Below are positions 28,145 to 36,437 of a stretch of 64,000 nt of DNA, piece after piece. The notes under the pieces were generated by a model that ran no database searches, was not told the origin of the DNA, and saw nothing but the letters and a program-made list of their open reading frames with translations. Source of the DNA: Cohnella laeviribosi DSM 21336. GTDB lineage: Bacteria; Bacillota; Bacilli; Paenibacillales; Paenibacillaceae. The position numbers and the translations under genes are program-made. The stretch lies in assembly GCF_000378425.1 (NCBI RefSeq), contig NZ_KB899812.1, positions 1 to 64,000 on the forward strand, written 5' to 3'. How positions within the stretch are numbered: the stretch's first letter is position 1; each line of letters opens with the position of its first letter.

Positions 28145-29271
28145 GCCGGCGGCTTCGCTTCGGCGTTATCGGCATCGGCAAAATGGGCGGCGAGCATGCG
28201 CTTAATTTGCTTCAGGGAGCCGTACAAGATGCGACGCTCGCCGCCGTTTGCGACGTGACCGGACGCCGGGAGGCCTGGGCGAAGGAATTTCTGCCCGGGA
28301 TTCCGGTATTCCGAACCGTCCCCGAACTGCTCGATTCCGGTCTCGTAGACGCCGTCCTGACGGCGACTCCGCACTACCAGCACCCTGACGATGCCGAGGC
28401 CGCCCTGAAGCGCGGCCTGCACGTGCTGATCGAGAAGCCCGCCGGCGTATCGGTTCGCCGCGTGCGGCGATTAAACGAGACCGCCCGCGCCAGCGGAAAC
28501 GTGTTCGGCATTATGTACAATCAGCGGATGAATCCGCTGTACCGGAAAATGCGCGATCTTGTCGTTTCGAGAGAATTGGGGGCCATCCGCCGCACCAACT
28601 GGATCGTCACCGACTGGTACCGTTCGCAGGCGTATTACGACACCGGCTCCTGGCGCGCAACCTGGGCGGGCGAAGGCGGCGGCGTGCTCATCAACCAATG
28701 TCCGCACCAGCTCGATCTGTGGCAATGGACGACCGGCATGATGCCCGTCCGCGTGCGGGCTTTCTGCCATTTCGGCAAGTACCGGAACATCGAGGTCGAA
28801 GACGAGGTTACCGCCTATGCCGAATACGCGAACGGCGCGACCGGCGTGTTCGTCACCACAACCGGAGAAGCGCCGGGAACGAACCGGTATGAAATCGTCG
28901 GCGACCGCGGCAAGCTCGTGGCGGAGAACGGCCGTTTGACTTTTTGGCGGCTGCGGGAGCCGGAGCCCGCGTTCAATGCCCGCAACAAGGAACCGTTTGC
29001 AAGTCCGGAGTGCTGGGAAATCCGTTTTCCCGACCTCGGACCGAGTCCCGAGCATGTCGGCATCCTGCAGAATTTCACCGATGCCGTCCTGCATGGCCGC
29101 GAGCTGATCGCGCCGGGAGAAGAAGGCATTCTGGGCCTGTCGTTGTCCAACGCGATGCACCTGTCCGGCTGGACGGACGACTGGGCGGAACTGCCGCTGG
29201 ACGAAGACCTATTCGAAGCGGAGCTGGCCAAGCGAATCGCTTCGTCCGCGTTCAAAAGCGGACGCGGCTAA
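28141..29271 (+). CDS. Gfo/Idh/MocA family oxidoreductase
   Basis: A 376-residue NAD(P)-dependent sugar dehydrogenase/reductase. Rossmann motif GVIGIGKMGGEHA at the N-terminus, the family EKP motif (LIEKPAGVS, Lys about residue 100), and GGGVLINQCPHQLDLWQW containing the conserved Asp/His. ATG 28141 overlaps the stop of the barrel protein gene (ATGA). Substrate unknown; either oxidation at C3 of a pyranoside or the reverse reduction is possible. Confidence 0.9.
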   Translation: MSRRLRFGVIGIGKMGGEHALNLLQGAVQDATLAAVCDVTGRREAWAKEFLPGIPVFRTVPELLDSGLVDAVLTATPHYQHPDDAEAALKRGLHVLIEKPAGVSVRRVRRLNETARASGNVFGIMYNQRMNPLYRKMRDLVVSRELGAIRRTNWIVTDWYRSQAYYDTGSWRATWAGEGGGVLINQCPHQLDLWQWTTGMMPVRVRAFCHFGKYRNIEVEDEVTAYAEYANGATGVFVTTTGEAPGTNRYEIVGDRGKLVAENGRLTFWRLREPEPAFNARNKEPFASPECWEIRFPDLGPSPEHVGILQNFTDAVLHGRELIAPGEEGILGLSLSNAMHLSGWTDDWAELPLDEDLFEAELAKRIASSAFKSGRG

Positions 29272-29419
29272 ACAGGCAGACGCCTGTCCTCCGGGGCTTT
29301 GCGCCGGGCCTTCCCGTGTGCGCCCCTGCCGTTTCTTGCGGCCGAAACCGCCGCTTCCTCGCGGCCGTCTCGGCCGCGGTGCCCGCTCCCGCTCGGGAAG
29401 CGGCCCCGTTGGAGCAAAC

Positions 29420-29593
29420 TCAGTCCGGGCGGTCCCGGTTTTTTTGAATATAAATGTCCAGCGCCGTGATGCCGCGGTGCGCAAGCTTGATCAATAAAAC
29501 AATGCAATAAATGCCGACTCCAATCAGGACCAGATAAATCAGCAGGAAAAAGAACGAAAACGGCCAGAAGAAAACGCCTCCTTGTTCACCCAT
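29420..29593 (-). CDS. Small membrane protein, 57 residues
   Basis: A short gene on the minus strand, missed by usual length cut-offs: MGEQGGVFFW, then a long hydrophobic helix (about 10-36, PFSFFFLLIYLVLIGVGIYC...), then an amphipathic basic tail ending in QKNRDRPD. ATG 29593 has AAAGGATG about 10 bases upstream. It is convergent with the Gfo/Idh gene. Codon use looks normal for the region. Function unknown. Confidence 0.65.
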   Translation of the reverse strand: MGEQGGVFFWPFSFFFLLIYLVLIGVGIYCIVLLIKLAHRGITALDIYIQKNRDRPD

Positions 29594-29761
29594 GTCAGCT
29601 CATCCTTTCAACCGGGGATCGGCCGCAAAGCCCGAAGCGCTCCGGCGTGTTTTTTCAAACGATCCCTGCTATGCTATTTTTTCAAGAAAAAAGCGATTAT
29701 GCCCGCCACGATGCCTACCGAGATAAAACCGTGATGCCGCTTTCGATGGCAGCCGCTCGGC

Positions 29762-30118
29762 TTACGGGTTAAAGTCCCGAACCGTCTGAACGCATTTCCC
29801 GATCACCTGCTCGTCGCTGAGCGCCATCATCTCATCGCGCGGAATCGTGAATTCCTTGATCAGTTTTTCGGTATCGTTTTGGCCGATCAGCACTTTGGCG
29901 AGCTTCATGATCCATTTCCGTTTGGCATAGATGCGCAAAATCAGCATCCTCTGCTTTCCGTCCCATATGACGCGAACGAGATGCCCGGGCGCCTCGAATA
30001 CGGCATAACGGGTGTCGAACAATTGCGGCTGATGGTGCTGTTTCGTCTTTTGAAATCCTTGCGGCGCAAGAGAGGTATCGATCTCCTTCAAAATTTGCTC
30101 GAATAGCTGCTCCGTCAT
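29762..30118 (-). CDS. Hypothetical protein, 118 residues
   Basis: A soluble protein of mixed alpha/beta pattern (LVRVIWDGKQRMLILRIYAKRKWIMKLAKVLIG) with no motif I recognise. ATG 30118 has AGAGGTG 10 bases upstream, which supports it as a real gene. It stands alone on the minus strand between a small membrane protein and gene remnants. Confidence 0.65.
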   Translation of the reverse strand: MTEQLFEQILKEIDTSLAPQGFQKTKQHHQPQLFDTRYAVFEAPGHLVRVIWDGKQRMLILRIYAKRKWIMKLAKVLIGQNDTEKLIKEFTIPRDEMMALSDEQVIGKCVQTVRDFNP

Positions 30119-30212
30119 GACTGCTTTTCACCTCTGTCGATTCCGTATGCATTTTTAGCTAGACTAACCTTTTCGGATTCCCGCTGTCTTTTCGCTGGCC
30201 GATCCTCTCCTC

Positions 30213-30377
30213 TTATACGTAATAGCAGTTCTTTCCGGCGCTGATTGAAAACCTGTATTGGTCTTCCTTTTCCAAATCTAGTCCGAATATGGAGAAGCCC
30301 TTCGTCTGATGATCCCAGTCCAACCCCTTGCCCGGCAGAGGATCGTAGGGGAGGAACAATGGAATGTTAAACGGATT
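30213..30377 (-). pseudogene. C-terminal remnant of an unidentified gene
   Basis: An open minus-strand frame of 54 codons with no start, entered directly after a stop. It reads like a real protein tail: NPFNIPLFLPYDPLPGKG, LDWDHQTKGFSIFGLD, ISAGKNCYYV, then TAA. It is in a different frame from the acetyltransferase fragment just upstream. I do not know the parent family. Confidence 0.4.
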
Positions 30378-30380
30378 TCA

Positions 30381-30505
30381 CACAGTTCATCGGGACGGAA
30401 GGGATACCCCCCGCGCGGATACATAAAATAGGCTTCCTCCCGGTTTTGCGGAAAGGTTGCGATCCATTGAAAATCTTCCCGCACCGCATCCCTGAACTGA
30501 AACAT
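30381..30505 (-). pseudogene. N-terminal remnant of a GNAT acetyltransferase
   Basis: From ATG 30505, about 41 codons read FQFRDAVREDFQWIATFPQN and REEAYFMYPRGGYPFRPDEL, the usual beginning of RimJ/RimL-like GNAT acetyltransferases (xxWPxxxEExxxMFPxxxYP). Past about 30381 the frame no longer resembles the family and stops at 30278, far short of the usual 150-180 residues; the acetyl-CoA motif is absent. A truncated gene joined to another remnant. Confidence 0.5.
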
Positions 30506-30602
30506 CCTGTCACCACATTCGGAAAAAATATATTCCATAATTATACAATTATACATTCGATTTTCAAGGAACGAAAGACGCATTGTGAAGTATCCGGCCG
30601 GC

Positions 30603-31529
30603 CTAATCGGATTTCGGTTTTTGAGCGTGCGTTTCGATGGAAATTTCCTCGGGCAATCGCTTGGACATGCCGGGCACTTCCCGCGGTTTGTATTCGATCA
30701 TGTCGGATGAGGAAATCGTGACAAATATCCGGCCTCCCCCCGCAAAGGTGCGGATCAAGACCGGCTGATTGTACTGGTTTTGAAAAACAAAGTCCGGTCC
30801 GCCCCAGCTTACCGTAGCATCCCGTCCGGGCGGCACATAGGGGACGTGCCGGCTGTGGGAGTAGCGCTTCACGATTTTCAGCCCTGCCCGGTCGATGGCG
30901 TTGAACAAGGTTGAAGACACTTGGCAAATTCCGCCTCCGACCCCTTCGGACAGTTCTCCCCTGACGATGACCGGCGCCGGCAAATACCCTTTTTTCAGGG
31001 TACGCATGCCTACCGTTTGATTAAACGAAAACGTCTCGCCCGGGAAAATAACGGTATTGTTGATGGCCTTGGCGGCCAGGGCGATATTGTGGGAACGGTT
31101 TTTGTTGCCGGCATTGAAATACGTGACGTAATGGCCGATCGGTTTGTCCCGGAGAGGGGCCAGCAGCTCGCTGTCGATTCTCGGGTAGATCGCCTTGCGC
31201 GGAACCTCGATCGCGGAAGGGCCGCTGCCGAAAAAGTACGCGTAAAATTCCTCTGTAAATCGACTTCGGTCCAGCTTGTAGCCGATCCGTTCCGGCACGA
31301 TTTCCCCGCGATTGCCGATAACGGCATTTTGGGGCGGCTGATCAATTTGCCGCTCCAGACGGTCGAGCAGCTTCTCGAATTTGTCCATGTCAATTAGCGG
31401 CAAAGCGGGCACCTGAAAGTCGGCGCGGTTTACGCTTTCCACCACTTGTTCCTTATGCTTGATTGACAAACTGTCGGGAGCATCCGTTCGAAGCAGCATC
31501 AGCGCCGCAGCCATCGCCATCCAGTTCAA
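30603..31529 (-). CDS. VanW family protein
   Basis: A 308-residue protein with an N-terminal hydrophobic segment (signal or anchor, WMAMAAALMLL), a middle domain of the YoaR/PG_binding_4 kind, and the VanW domain (about 145-270: YFNAGNKNRSHNIALAAKAIN, PGETFSFNQTVGMRT, EGVGGGICQVSSTLFNA, YSHSRHVPYVPPGRDATV). Exported and probably linked to cell-wall metabolism; biochemical role unproven. The start is put at TTG 31529 with GAAAGGTG 9 bases upstream; the GTG at 31541 is part of that site. Confidence 0.88.
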   Translation of the reverse strand: MNWMAMAAALMLLRTDAPDSLSIKHKEQVVESVNRADFQVPALPLIDMDKFEKLLDRLERQIDQPPQNAVIGNRGEIVPERIGYKLDRSRFTEEFYAYFFGSGPSAIEVPRKAIYPRIDSELLAPLRDKPIGHYVTYFNAGNKNRSHNIALAAKAINNTVIFPGETFSFNQTVGMRTLKKGYLPAPVIVRGELSEGVGGGICQVSSTLFNAIDRAGLKIVKRYSHSRHVPYVPPGRDATVSWGGPDFVFQNQYNQPVLIRTFAGGGRIFVTISSSDMIEYKPREVPGMSKRLPEEISIETHAQKPKSD

Positions 31530-31718
31530 TGTTGAGTGCACCTTTCATTAGAAAATCACATCGATACGTTTTCCCAAATGTATCCGAATTATGAACAGCT
31601 CTGGATTATAAAGCGCACCCGCCCATCTTCCTATTGCGAATTTAAACTAGCTGCTTTATCGTTAGAGGCATCCTAGGCGCTGTCCGTTGGTAAATCAAAC
31701 CCATGGAGGGATTCCGGC

Positions 31719-32708
31719 ATGCAAACCTTTCGAGCGCTTGTCGTCAATCGGGAAAAGGATAAGGTGGCCGCAAACATTCGCGAAATGACATTCGAAGAAT
31801 TGCCGGAAGGCGAGGTGACGATCCGTGTAGCCTACTCTTGCGTGAATTACAAGGACGGACTGGCGGCGATTCCCGAAGGGCGGGTCGTGAAGACCTATCC
31901 CATCGTGCCGGGGATCGACCTGGCGGGAACGGTGGTCGCGTCGCGGGATCCGCGCTTTAAGGAAGGAGACGAGGTTCTTGCGACCGGCTATGAGCTCGGC
32001 GTTTCGCGCCACGGAGGATTCAGCCAATACGCGCGCGTTCCGGCCGACTGGGTCGTTCCGGTTCCCGAAGGTCTCACTTTAAAGGAAGCAATGGCTTACG
32101 GAACAGCGGGATTTACGGCAGCTCTGTCGATTCACCGATTGGAGGCCCACGGAGTCACGCCCGAGAAGGGCCCCGTCCTGGTGACAGGCGCAACGGGCGG
32201 AGTCGGAAGCTTAGCCGTCGCCATGCTCGCCAAAATCGGGTACGAGGTAACGGCAAGTACGGGCAAAGATTCGGAACATGCGTATTTGCAAAAGCTTGGA
32301 GCCGCAAACATCGTGAGCCGCTCGTCCCTATCGCCGGAGAAGATTCGTCCGTTGGACCGGCAGCTTTGGGCCGGGGCGATCGACCCGGTGGGAGGCAAAT
32401 CGCTCGCCTATATTTTAAGCACAACGAAATACGGAGGTTCCGTCGCCGTCAGCGGATTGGCGGGCGGGGCCGAATTGCCGACGACCGTGCATCCGTTCAT
32501 CCTGCGGGGCGTCAATCTGCTCGGGATCGATTCGGTGTACTGCCCGATGGATTTGCGCGTTCGGCTGTGGCAGCGAATGGCAAGCGATTGGAAACCGGAT
32601 GGGCTGCTGGACGAAGTCATCAGCGAAGTCGGCCTGGACGAATTGCCGGGCGTTCTGACGAGCGTTTTGGAAGGCCGGCACCGCGGCCGAACCATCGTCC
32701 GTTTATAA
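31719..32708 (+). CDS. YhdH/AcuI family NADPH-dependent quinone/acryloyl-CoA reductase
   Basis: A 329-residue zinc-free MDR reductase. Family motifs: YSCVNYKDGLAAI, VPGIDLAGTV, the NADPH fold VLVTGATGGVGSLAVAMLAKIGY, and GVNLLGIDSVYCP. ATG 31719 has GGAGGG about 9 bases upstream. AcuI relatives reduce acryloyl-CoA to propionyl-CoA; YhdH relatives are called quinone oxidoreductases. The neighbours do not decide between them. It stands alone. Confidence 0.9.
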   Translation: MQTFRALVVNREKDKVAANIREMTFEELPEGEVTIRVAYSCVNYKDGLAAIPEGRVVKTYPIVPGIDLAGTVVASRDPRFKEGDEVLATGYELGVSRHGGFSQYARVPADWVVPVPEGLTLKEAMAYGTAGFTAALSIHRLEAHGVTPEKGPVLVTGATGGVGSLAVAMLAKIGYEVTASTGKDSEHAYLQKLGAANIVSRSSLSPEKIRPLDRQLWAGAIDPVGGKSLAYILSTTKYGGSVAVSGLAGGAELPTTVHPFILRGVNLLGIDSVYCPMDLRVRLWQRMASDWKPDGLLDEVISEVGLDELPGVLTSVLEGRHRGRTIVRL

Positions 32709-32743
32709 TCCGCCCCTCTGCCGCCAATCCGTTAAACCAACCT

Positions 32744-32993
32744 AGATATAGCAGTAACTCATGCCCCGCTTCGGGCGGCCGTTTGAGAAGACGGCCATTC
32801 CAATTGCTATAAAAGCAACTGCTCTCGCAAATCAACGGGAAATGTGCCATACAATTGCTGTTTGCGCAACTACAGCTCATTTTCGGGTGGCCGTTCGAGC
32901 GGACGGGCCTTCCAATTGCTATAAAAGCAACTGCTCTCGCGAAAAGCAGAAAAAGAGCCTTGCAATTGCTTTTTGCGCAACTTTTTTCGCGGC
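32744..32993. repeat. Tandem repeat block, about 112-base unit, with CAATTGC hairpins
   Basis: Two copies of an approximately 112-base unit, plus part of a third at the left end. A 31-base stretch (32798-32828 and 32910-32940, TTCCAATTGCTATAAAAGCA and on) is identical in both. CAATTGC occurs four times (32801, 32852, 32913, 32963), each followed about 7 bases later by GCAACT, giving small TTGC/GCAA hairpins. GGCCGTTYGAG marks unit borders (near 32777, 32890). Apparent Cys-rich reading frames across it are by-products of the repeat. It looks like an intergenic dispersed repeat family; I cannot test copy number. Confidence 0.75.
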
Positions 32994-33284
32994 TCCGTGA
33001 AACGAATCCGGCGCGCCAAAGCGCAACAGTCAAATCCGGCATGCAAGCGAAACCGAACAAAACGGCTCGGGAGCGGAGCGAAAGAGGCCGTACCGGGACG
33101 GAAAGATAAAGGATGCGCAAATACGAACCTGAAGGGACGGGATACCGGGAAAAAGGCCGATGCGACACATGATGCGGGAGCGTTAAGGTCGGCGTCCCGG
33201 ACGAAGGAACGGAGGCTGAAGTGTTCAAGCGGTCAAGGGGCTAAAGAGGTCCGGACGCGATCCGGCGATTATGATCCACTAGAC
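32994..33284. other. Gene-free stretch
   Basis: No gene can be supported here. The stretch 33215-33290 has tRNA-like words (TTCAAGCGGTCAAGGGGC, a CCGGA/TCCGG hairpin) but no cloverleaf on either strand. Base use looks shifted to purine-rich in 33040-33200. Confidence 0.4.
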
Positions 33285-33340
33285 CAAAAAACGAACCCCC
33301 AAATCCCGCTTTGCGGCGGGTTTGGAGGTTCGGTTGTTCT
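33285..33340. terminator. Terminator between convergent genes
   Basis: A long imperfect stem (33292-33309 with 33315-33332; CGAACC, CCAAA and CCCGC parts pair) with A-rich sequence on the left (33285-33290) and TTGTTCTTCT on the right. It would serve the minus-strand isomerase unit ending at 33393 and possibly the plus-strand reductase. Confidence 0.65.
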
Positions 33341-33392
33341 TCTATTGGGACTGGCTTCCGGGTGTTCCCCTTATGGCCGGCCCTGATGAGCA

Positions 33393-34244
33393 TTATTCTT
33401 TTTTCCAGTCCAGCTCGGCCAGCTTGGATGTCAAGAAGGCGATGTTCTCCTTCGCGTACCAGTCCGGATCGGCCTGGCGCGTGTGGAAGCCGATTTCCGC
33501 GGTCAGGTAGCCTTGGTAGCCGACGTCCTTCAAGGCGCGGAGCACGCCGTCGAAGTCGCAGCGGCCGTGTCCCGGCGGAAGCCGGTCGTTGTCGGAGAGA
33601 TGAATGTGATAGAGCTTATCGGCCATGCGGTACACGTAATCGCTTGCCACTTCGTTGCGGTACAAGGCGTGGAACGTGTCGAACATGACTTTTACGTTGT
33701 CCTGGCCGGACTCCTCGCTAAGCAGAAGCGCGTCGTCCGCGGATTCGACCAGGTTGCTGTCCGTAGGCGTCGGCTCGACGACCAGGGTAATGCCTAATTC
33801 TTTGGCGTAAGCGGCGACTTGCACGAGCGCATCCAGACTGTAGTTCCAAGCCTCCTTCTTCGAGAGGCCGAACACCGTCCAGCCGGCCAGGTAAATAACC
33901 GTCGGGCACTCCCATTCATGGGCAAGGCGGAGCACTTCCTTGTAATGATTGATCGTGTACGCCCTCTCCTCGGCGATCGGCGAGCTCGGATTGTGGCCGG
34001 GGCCGCCCCCCGGAGCCGGGAGCATGGACGAAACGCGAAGGTTCTCCTTCTTGAGCAGCTTCAAAATCTCTTTGCGCCGCTGCGGGGATACGTGGTCCGG
34101 CCATGCGTGCGGGCTCGCGCAGCCGATTTCGATACCGTCATACCCGAACGATGCCAGCCGGTGGATCACTTCTTCCAACGGATACGAAGGCACCCATACC
34201 GGAAAGCTGCTGTACACCCATGTGTTAAACGAAATTCCTTTCAC
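33393..34244 (-). CDS. Sugar phosphate isomerase/epimerase family TIM barrel protein
   Basis: A 283-residue metal-dependent barrel enzyme. Readable ligands: Glu in LVVEPTPTDSN, Asp in KVMFDTFHA, His in LYHIHLSDND, and Glu in LTAEIGFH, the pattern of ketose 3-epimerases and relatives. GTG 34244 is chosen (GAGAGG 11 bases upstream; family starts near KGISFNTWVY). It is the last gene of the minus-strand sugar unit with the zinc dehydrogenase and the ribose-type importer. It could be an epimerase or one of the barrel lyases/hydratases of 3-keto-sugar pathways. Confidence 0.85.
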   Translation of the reverse strand: MKGISFNTWVYSSFPVWVPSYPLEEVIHRLASFGYDGIEIGCASPHAWPDHVSPQRRKEILKLLKKENLRVSSMLPAPGGGPGHNPSSPIAEERAYTINHYKEVLRLAHEWECPTVIYLAGWTVFGLSKKEAWNYSLDALVQVAAYAKELGITLVVEPTPTDSNLVESADDALLLSEESGQDNVKVMFDTFHALYRNEVASDYVYRMADKLYHIHLSDNDRLPPGHGRCDFDGVLRALKDVGYQGYLTAEIGFHTRQADPDWYAKENIAFLTSKLAELDWKKE

Positions 34245-34299
34245 CTTGAACACATCCTCTCTTTGTGATCCGTTCATTGCCCGCTTGCCGGACGACCGG

Positions 34300-35334
34300 T
34301 CAGTCCCACACGAAGACGGCTTTCTCCGTCAGCCTCTCATCGAACATCCGGAACGCGGTCGCCGCCTCTTCCAGCCGAAACGTATGCGACACGAGCTTCT
34401 CGACCGGAAGTTTTCTTTCGATAATAAAGCGGGCGATTTCGTCGTACTCGAAAATCGGAAAATACCACGAGCCCATGACCGTGATTTGCTTGCGGATCAG
34501 CTGGTTGCTTGGATTGATCGTCAATTCCCGGCCTTCGCCGATAAAGGCAGCGCGGCCGTGAGGGCGAAGGCTGTTCAGCGCCGTATTCTGCGCATGCGGG
34601 CTGCCGGAGCAATCGATCGCCGCATCGGCGCCGCGGCCGCCCGTAATCTCCATAATGCGTTCCAGCACGTTTTCTTTGCCGTTAATGACGTAATCCGCGC
34701 CCAGCTCTTTGGCGACTTCAAGGCGCTCATCCAGCATATCGACCGCAATGACCGTTGCGCCCAAGCCTTTGGCGACCATGACGCCCGCTCCGCCCATCGG
34801 TCCCATTCCGAAAATCACGAGCGTGTCCCTGCCGCTGATGTTCAATCGCTTCTGGGCATGGTACAACGTGCCGACCGCATCCGTGGAAACCGCCGCGACA
34901 AGAAAGCTCATCTCATCCGGAATCCGCATGCAGTTCTCTTCCGGAACGACGAGGTAATCCGCATCGCCGCCGTGGATATCGAATCCGACGCATTTCCACT
35001 CCTTGCAGAACATTCTGTACCCGCTCTTGCAATGCGAGCACTCGCCGCAGCCGACCGCCAGGTAGACGGCAACGCGGTCGCCGGGCTTAAAGCGCGTTAC
35101 CCCTTCTCCCACTTGCGCAACTTCGCCGGCCGGCTCGTGGCCGGGATAAATGCTGCCCGACTTCGCCGCATCGCCGCCTACAACCGGATTGCCGTAATAC
35201 AGGCTCATGTCGCTGCGGCAGATGGCCGATGCTTTCATTTTGATCAGCACTTCGCCGCTGCCCGGAACCGGGACCGGCACCTCCCGAATCTCTACCCGTT
35301 TGTCGCCTGGAAAAACGACCGCTTTCATCGTCAT
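34300..35334 (-). CDS. Zinc-dependent alcohol/polyol dehydrogenase (MDR)
   Basis: A 344-residue NAD(P)-dependent dehydrogenase. Catalytic zinc site: Cys in SAICRSDMS and GHE in IYPGHEPAGEV; structural zinc site CGECSHCKSGYRMFC; Rossmann motif VIFGMGPMGGAGVMVA. ATG 35334 has GGAGGGG about 8 bases upstream. It lies 55 bases before the barrel enzyme and just after a decayed oxidoreductase gene. Related to threonine and sorbitol dehydrogenases; substrate probably a sugar or polyol intermediate of this cluster. Confidence 0.9.
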   Translation of the reverse strand: MTMKAVVFPGDKRVEIREVPVPVPGSGEVLIKMKASAICRSDMSLYYGNPVVGGDAAKSGSIYPGHEPAGEVAQVGEGVTRFKPGDRVAVYLAVGCGECSHCKSGYRMFCKEWKCVGFDIHGGDADYLVVPEENCMRIPDEMSFLVAAVSTDAVGTLYHAQKRLNISGRDTLVIFGMGPMGGAGVMVAKGLGATVIAVDMLDERLEVAKELGADYVINGKENVLERIMEITGGRGADAAIDCSGSPHAQNTALNSLRPHGRAAFIGEGRELTINPSNQLIRKQITVMGSWYFPIFEYDEIARFIIERKLPVEKLVSHTFRLEEAATAFRMFDERLTEKAVFVWD

Positions 35335-35349
35335 TGCTGTTCCCCTCCG

Positions 35350-35453
35350 TTAGGCTTGAACTTTCACCCATCGTTCTTCTTTGTGGCTTTGCAAATGGCT
35401 TCCATGATGTACATGGATCGATGCCCGTCTTCAAAGGCGGCAAAATCCGCTTG
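35350..35453 (-). pseudogene. C-terminal remnant of a Gfo/Idh/MocA oxidoreductase
   Basis: Directly behind the rbsC stop codon, in frame with it, the minus strand reads ADFAAFEDGHRSMYIMEAIC, the usual C-terminal helix of Gfo/Idh dehydrogenases. One frameshift in AAAGCCACAAAGAAG leads to EERWVKVQA and a TAA at 35350-35352, again a typical ending. The other 300 or more codons are missing. The intact relative at 44235-45419 ends similarly (DGYRIHVICDAI, GQWVKT). So a dehydrogenase gene was lost from this operon. Confidence 0.65.
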
Positions 35454-36437
35454 TCACTTTTTGATCGCCTTCTTGCCGAACATGACCGCCAGAATAATGA
35501 TCAGGCCTTTGATCATCATTTGCTGGCTGACGTCCAGCCCCATAATGATCAATCCGTTGTTGATCGTGCCGATCATCAGCGCGCCGACGACGGTGCCGAT
35601 AATCGTGCCCACTCCGCCGAACAAGCTGGTGCCGCCGAGAATGACGGCCGCGATGACGGACAATTCGTCCCCTTCGCCGAAAGAGAAGCGCCCCGCATTC
35701 ATGCGCCCTGCATAGAGAAGCCCGGACAGTCCCGCCATCAAGCCGGTGCCCAGAAAGACAAGTAGCTTGATGCGCGCGGTATTGACGCCGGAGAACTTCG
35801 CGGCGTTCTCGTTGCCGCCGGTCGCAAGCGTCTGCCGGCCGAACGAAGTTTTGCGCAGCAGTACATGCGCGATCACGGTGAATACGAGAACCCACAGCAG
35901 CAGAACCGGAATCGGGCCGATATCGCCGGCGCCGAAGATGAAATTAAAGCGGTCGTTGATGATCGGAACCGGCGCCGTATCGGTGATCCACATGGCCATC
36001 CCTTTGACGGCTCCCATCGAACCGAGCGTCACGAGGAAGGACGGAATGGCCGCCTTCGTTACAAGCAGGCCGTTGATGAGGCCGATCGCAAGACCCGTAC
36101 CTACGCCGGCGGCAAGCCCGCCGAGAATTCCGAATCCGGATTGAAGGGCAAGCGCGCCCGTCAGCGAGGATAATGCCGCGATGGAGCCTACCGACAGATC
36201 GATTTCGCCTGTGCTGATGACAAACGTCATGGCCAGACCCATCAAGGAGATGGTGGCGGTCTGCCGCACGATGTTGAGCAGGTTGCCCGTCGTCAGGAAG
36301 CCTTCGTCATACAAGGCAATCGAGAAATAGATGAGCACGCCGACAAACGCCAAATAGACGATATAGTCCCGCCATTGAAAGCTTTTTATGGAATGGAGCA
36401 GGGACGGACCGGTCACCCTAATATCCCTGGATTGCAT
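35454..36437 (-). CDS. Ribose-type sugar ABC transporter permease
   Basis: Membrane subunit of a CUT2 importer, 327 residues, with eight or more hydrophobic segments and the BPD_transp_2 pattern GLAMTFVISTGEIDLSVGSIAALSS, GLINGLLVTKAAIPSFLVTLG, and VIAAVILGGTSLFGGVGTIIGT. ATG 36437 has GGAGG 9-11 bases upstream and overlaps the end of the ATPase gene by 20 bases. Ribose/RbsC is the family; the substrate is unlikely to be ribose given the neighbours. Confidence 0.92.
   Translation of the reverse strand: MQSRDIRVTGPSLLHSIKSFQWRDYIVYLAFVGVLIYFSIALYDEGFLTTGNLLNIVRQTATISLMGLAMTFVISTGEIDLSVGSIAALSSLTGALALQSGFGILGGLAAGVGTGLAIGLINGLLVTKAAIPSFLVTLGSMGAVKGMAMWITDTAPVPIINDRFNFIFGAGDIGPIPVLLLWVLVFTVIAHVLLRKTSFGRQTLATGGNENAAKFSGVNTARIKLLVFLGTGLMAGLSGLLYAGRMNAGRFSFGEGDELSVIAAVILGGTSLFGGVGTIIGTVVGALMIGTINNGLIIMGLDVSQQMMIKGLIIILAVMFGKKAIKK

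Noticed and set aside
29690-29770. A short minus-strand frame ending GFISVGIVAGIIAFFLKK
   Set aside because: It looks like a membrane helix, but no ATG, GTG or TTG start exists between the preceding stop and the helix, and it overlaps another gene.
32620-33228. A 202-codon Cys-rich minus-strand frame
   Set aside because: Its internal repeats (CAKSNCKA/CANSNCMA) come from the DNA tandem repeat; no ribosome binding site and no family.
33215-33290. Possible tRNA
   Set aside because: Words such as TTCAAGCGGTCAAGGGGC look like a D-arm, and the other strand has GGTCTAGTGG, but neither strand gives an acceptor stem, a 7-base anticodon loop and a T-arm together.
34300-35443. Whether the zinc dehydrogenase could be fused to the upstream Gfo/Idh fragment
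   Set aside because: The fragment ends in a stop codon before a clear GGAGGGG and ATG for the dehydrogenase.
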